The notes under the pieces: model-generated
Told to the model about the DNA's origin: nothing
The model's input: only the letters and a program-made list of their open reading frames with translations
Database searches by the model: none
In this document: piece after piece, positions 61,533-64,000 of the stretch
Layout of the letters: each line of letters starts with the position of its first letter
Position numbering within the stretch: position 1 is the stretch's first letter
From: Rallus limicola
Lineage: Eukaryota; Chordata; Aves; Gruiformes; Rallidae
Length of the DNA stretch: 64,000 nucleotides
Direction of reading: 5' to 3'
NCBI GenBank assembly: GCA_022605955.1
Contig: JAKCOZ010000014.1
Location: 13,832,001-13,896,000, forward strand
Made by a program: the position numbers and the translations under genes

Positions 61533-64000
61533 TAAATTTGGGGTTACAATAATATGTTTCTTTTTTGAGATGAAAATGCTTAGCTTCTTAAAATGAAGTT
61601 TTAAAAATGAAAATTATTTTGTATAAACTAATTAAATTGCTTTGCATTACTGAATAATTTCTCTAGAGAATTTGGTATGAATTAAAATGTTTCTGTGTCA
61701 AATCTGATTTGTTAGGTAGTGGCAAAAATATCTGTGCATATTCTATCAATTTGATCTATCTCTCTGTCTATCTAAGTTAACAATTCTAATTAAGTAAGTC
61801 TAAGTTAGAAATTATGCATTTTTCTGTGTTGTGGCCAAAATGAATGAGAGCACTGTAAAAACAACTGGTAACCTCAGATCTTGGTGTTACTAGCATCTAT
61901 TCAGTGTCCATTTAATAATCTTTATTTTGTTAATAAGTTGACAGTGCCATCAAATGTTTCAACAGTTTATCTCTGACTGTTCCATTGTGCAGCAGCAACT
62001 GCAAACAATTTGATTATAATGACAGTCTACAATAGATATTTCTAAAATTTGAGCAGTTAGCGCCATAAATATATTTAGTTATTAGAACACAAGATCAATT
62101 TCTATTCCATATTTAAGCTGTTGAATATAATCTCTTTCCTGTGTCCTTCTTCATCCTTATTACATTAAATCTGAGCAGCAGCCACTTAAGAAAAATAAAT
62201 TGTGTTTTCCCCTGAAATCGCTGTTTCTATGTATTTCTTTTAAAACAATAAATTTGAAAATAATATTAAAAAAGTAGTAATTATGGCTCATTTTAATCTC
62301 TATGACTGAAAGAAGAGTTTCACTTTCACACATATTCCCTGCCTTTAATATTTGCTTAGATGTATAAATGTAAATATACATAGATAAATGAGATGGAGCA
62401 AAGATCTATTATTATGATTCAGCTCCCCAATCCTCTTTCTCCCATCTCTGCTTCTGTATATGCTTTAGCTTTCTTTAATCTGTCTAATTCATGGTTCTGC
62501 TATTAGCTTCCTTAAAAAAGTGCTCTGTCAACAGACTTAAATGTCACTGGAAATATCCTCTGTATTTTTCTTTATTTCACTAAATTATGCTTATGTGTAT
62601 GTGTTTGAATTAGTGGAAGCCTCTCTAACTTTTGGTGTGTTTATTCCCAGTTATAGTAGCTTTCATGCTCATTATATTACTGAAAATGGACCGAAAAACT
62701 TGATCTGGTGATTGGTTTTGCAATTTAGGATGTTACTGTCTCTATGAATGGACAAAAGATGTCGTACCCACTCCTGTGGGAGGACTATGTAAGAGGAAGC
62801 TGTAAAATCAATATTACAGAGACCAGGAAAAAGTTGTGGAAAGTTTGAGTCAAATAAGTCAGAGTTAATGGTGATTTTTTTGATCTTCCAAATCATAGTT
62901 TCCCTCTTTAGCTGAAAGACCATCCTTTTTTTCCAAGCATAGTAGGCAAGATTCTTTTATTTTACATCCATACCCATTAACTTTCCCTCTTGGTATCTAC
63001 CTGACTCTTCACTAGATACAAAAAGTAATAATGAAGTTACATATAGGTGACTCTTGAAGTTTAAAAAAATATTTTAAACTGAATAAATAATTTATCTAAA
63101 AATATCTTTTATCAATCTTCAAAAACATTCCCACAAGTCGTTCTGAACTGTTTGGGTAGATAAGAGGGTAACTAATGTTGTATGCTCCTGTACAAATCCT
63201 GTTAATATTAGTGTTTTTTCCTGTTTCTGCTGGAAGATGTCAGGAAAATACAATGTACAACTGAATGTGCTATATGACAAATTTTCCTGAAATGTATAGT
63301 CTAATCACAGAGCTGCAGAGACTACCTATTGACATTGAAATATGAAATTCAAAATAATACCTTTTAGAGGAATTTCTGTGGTAACTGTATTAGATTAATT
63401 TGCTGTTAATCCCCTAGCCTTTTAGACCAGTGTCCTTACACAGTGGTAAGAAATTCTATCCATCTTCAGGCTTTGGAAATGCAGTCATCAACTCTAGAAA
63501 AGGTTTGACTTGGGCAGCGGAGGTTTTAAACCAACTGGGAATAACATGACAGAAATCTCCATCTGCATTCATTCCATGTCTAGTCTGTTGAGAAGTAGGC
63601 TCAGAAACACAAAACAGAAAACAGATGAGACAGGGTAGCATCTGTTTATCCTCGGAGCCTCCTGCTGTGGTTTCTGGTCATCTTCTCTCTTGTCCTCAGT
63701 CTCTGTTCCTTATCTCTCATCTGGTTCTTGCGGCCTGGACATGACAGCTGTTCTTACATTTTTAAAACTAGTTTTTAACATTTTAACAAACATTTGGAGA
63801 CAGGACAGAGGGCTCTGGGTATGGCACGGAGAAAACTAGAGCTTTCCTTTATTTTTCTCCCCTCCTTTTGCCTGACAAGTTTATGATGCTGAACTTCAGT
63901 AGGAAGGATCTGAATCTTCTTCATACCATTGGGCACTGGGGCAGAAAAATCCCTCAGGCTGAGCTGCACCAAGTTATTCCCCTAGCTGTCAGTATTTCCT
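61533..64000. other. Unique AT-rich non-coding DNA
   Basis: No gene or clear repeat. A decayed TCTA-type microsatellite lies near 61752-61775. Frames at the right edge (63456-63972, minus strand) are short and without domains. Confidence 0.5.

Noticed and set aside
1..64000. CRISPR arrays, operons, prophage, tRNA or rRNA genes
   Set aside because: No regularly spaced direct repeats, no bacterial-type gene packing, and no cloverleaf or rRNA signatures were seen. The CR1 content places the DNA in a vertebrate.

Overview
The window reads as nuclear DNA from a bird or a close sauropsid relative. The main evidence is at least seven clear CR1-type LINE fragments. They carry the typical avian 3' end: a 'gaacaggctgccc' block, a 'ttggact(a/t)gatgat..aggtc..ttccaac' block, and a tail of short 'attctatg'/'attctgtg' repeats. 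The rest is AT-rich, CpG-poor single-copy sequence with a few microsatellites. No bacterial, phage or plasmid organisation is visible. All open reading frames are short (none over about 160 codons), lack recognisable domains, and occur at the density expected by chance. I therefore annotate no protein-coding gene, tRNA or rRNA. The window is intergenic or lies inside a large intron.

Layout. 1-6.2 kb is mostly unique, with one CR1 3' end at 1.24-1.50 kb. At 6.2-8.2 kb there is an 18-C homopolymer, a possible MIR-like SINE remnant, an old interspersed-repeat fragment and a TG/TA microsatellite. At 10.86-12.28 kb a minus-strand CR1 keeps recognisable pieces of ORF1 (SGNH/GDSL-type esterase), the start of ORF2, a scrap of endonuclease and the C-terminal end of the reverse transcriptase, with most of ORF2 deleted. 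13.1-17.4 kb has a TG repeat, an ancient minus-strand CR1/L3-like LINE, a TATAGA repeat and two short CR1 pieces, one internally deleted. 17.4-30.2 kb is largely featureless unique DNA. At 30.2-30.7 kb two CR1 copies abut in opposite orientation.

35.8-36.3 kb is the only clearly CpG-enriched stretch I noticed. It has a TATA box, an RFX/X-box-like palindrome and a good splice donor, and is the best candidate for a promoter or first exon. A MIR-like remnant follows at 36.5 kb. At 39.1 kb is a comparatively well-preserved CR1 tail. At 40.1-41.0 kb is another MIR-like piece and a CpG-retaining stretch with a POU octamer. 43-47 kb has two small tandem repeats and a probable ancient LINE. 47-59 kb is mostly unique. 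59.3 kb has an AT-rich compound repeat, and 61.3-61.5 kb has a CR1 tail.

There is no operon-like cooperation between genes here. The biology visible is retroelement decay plus a few candidate cis-regulatory stretches, which need cross-species alignment and expression data to test. I found nothing that supports a new defence, mobile or biosynthetic system.
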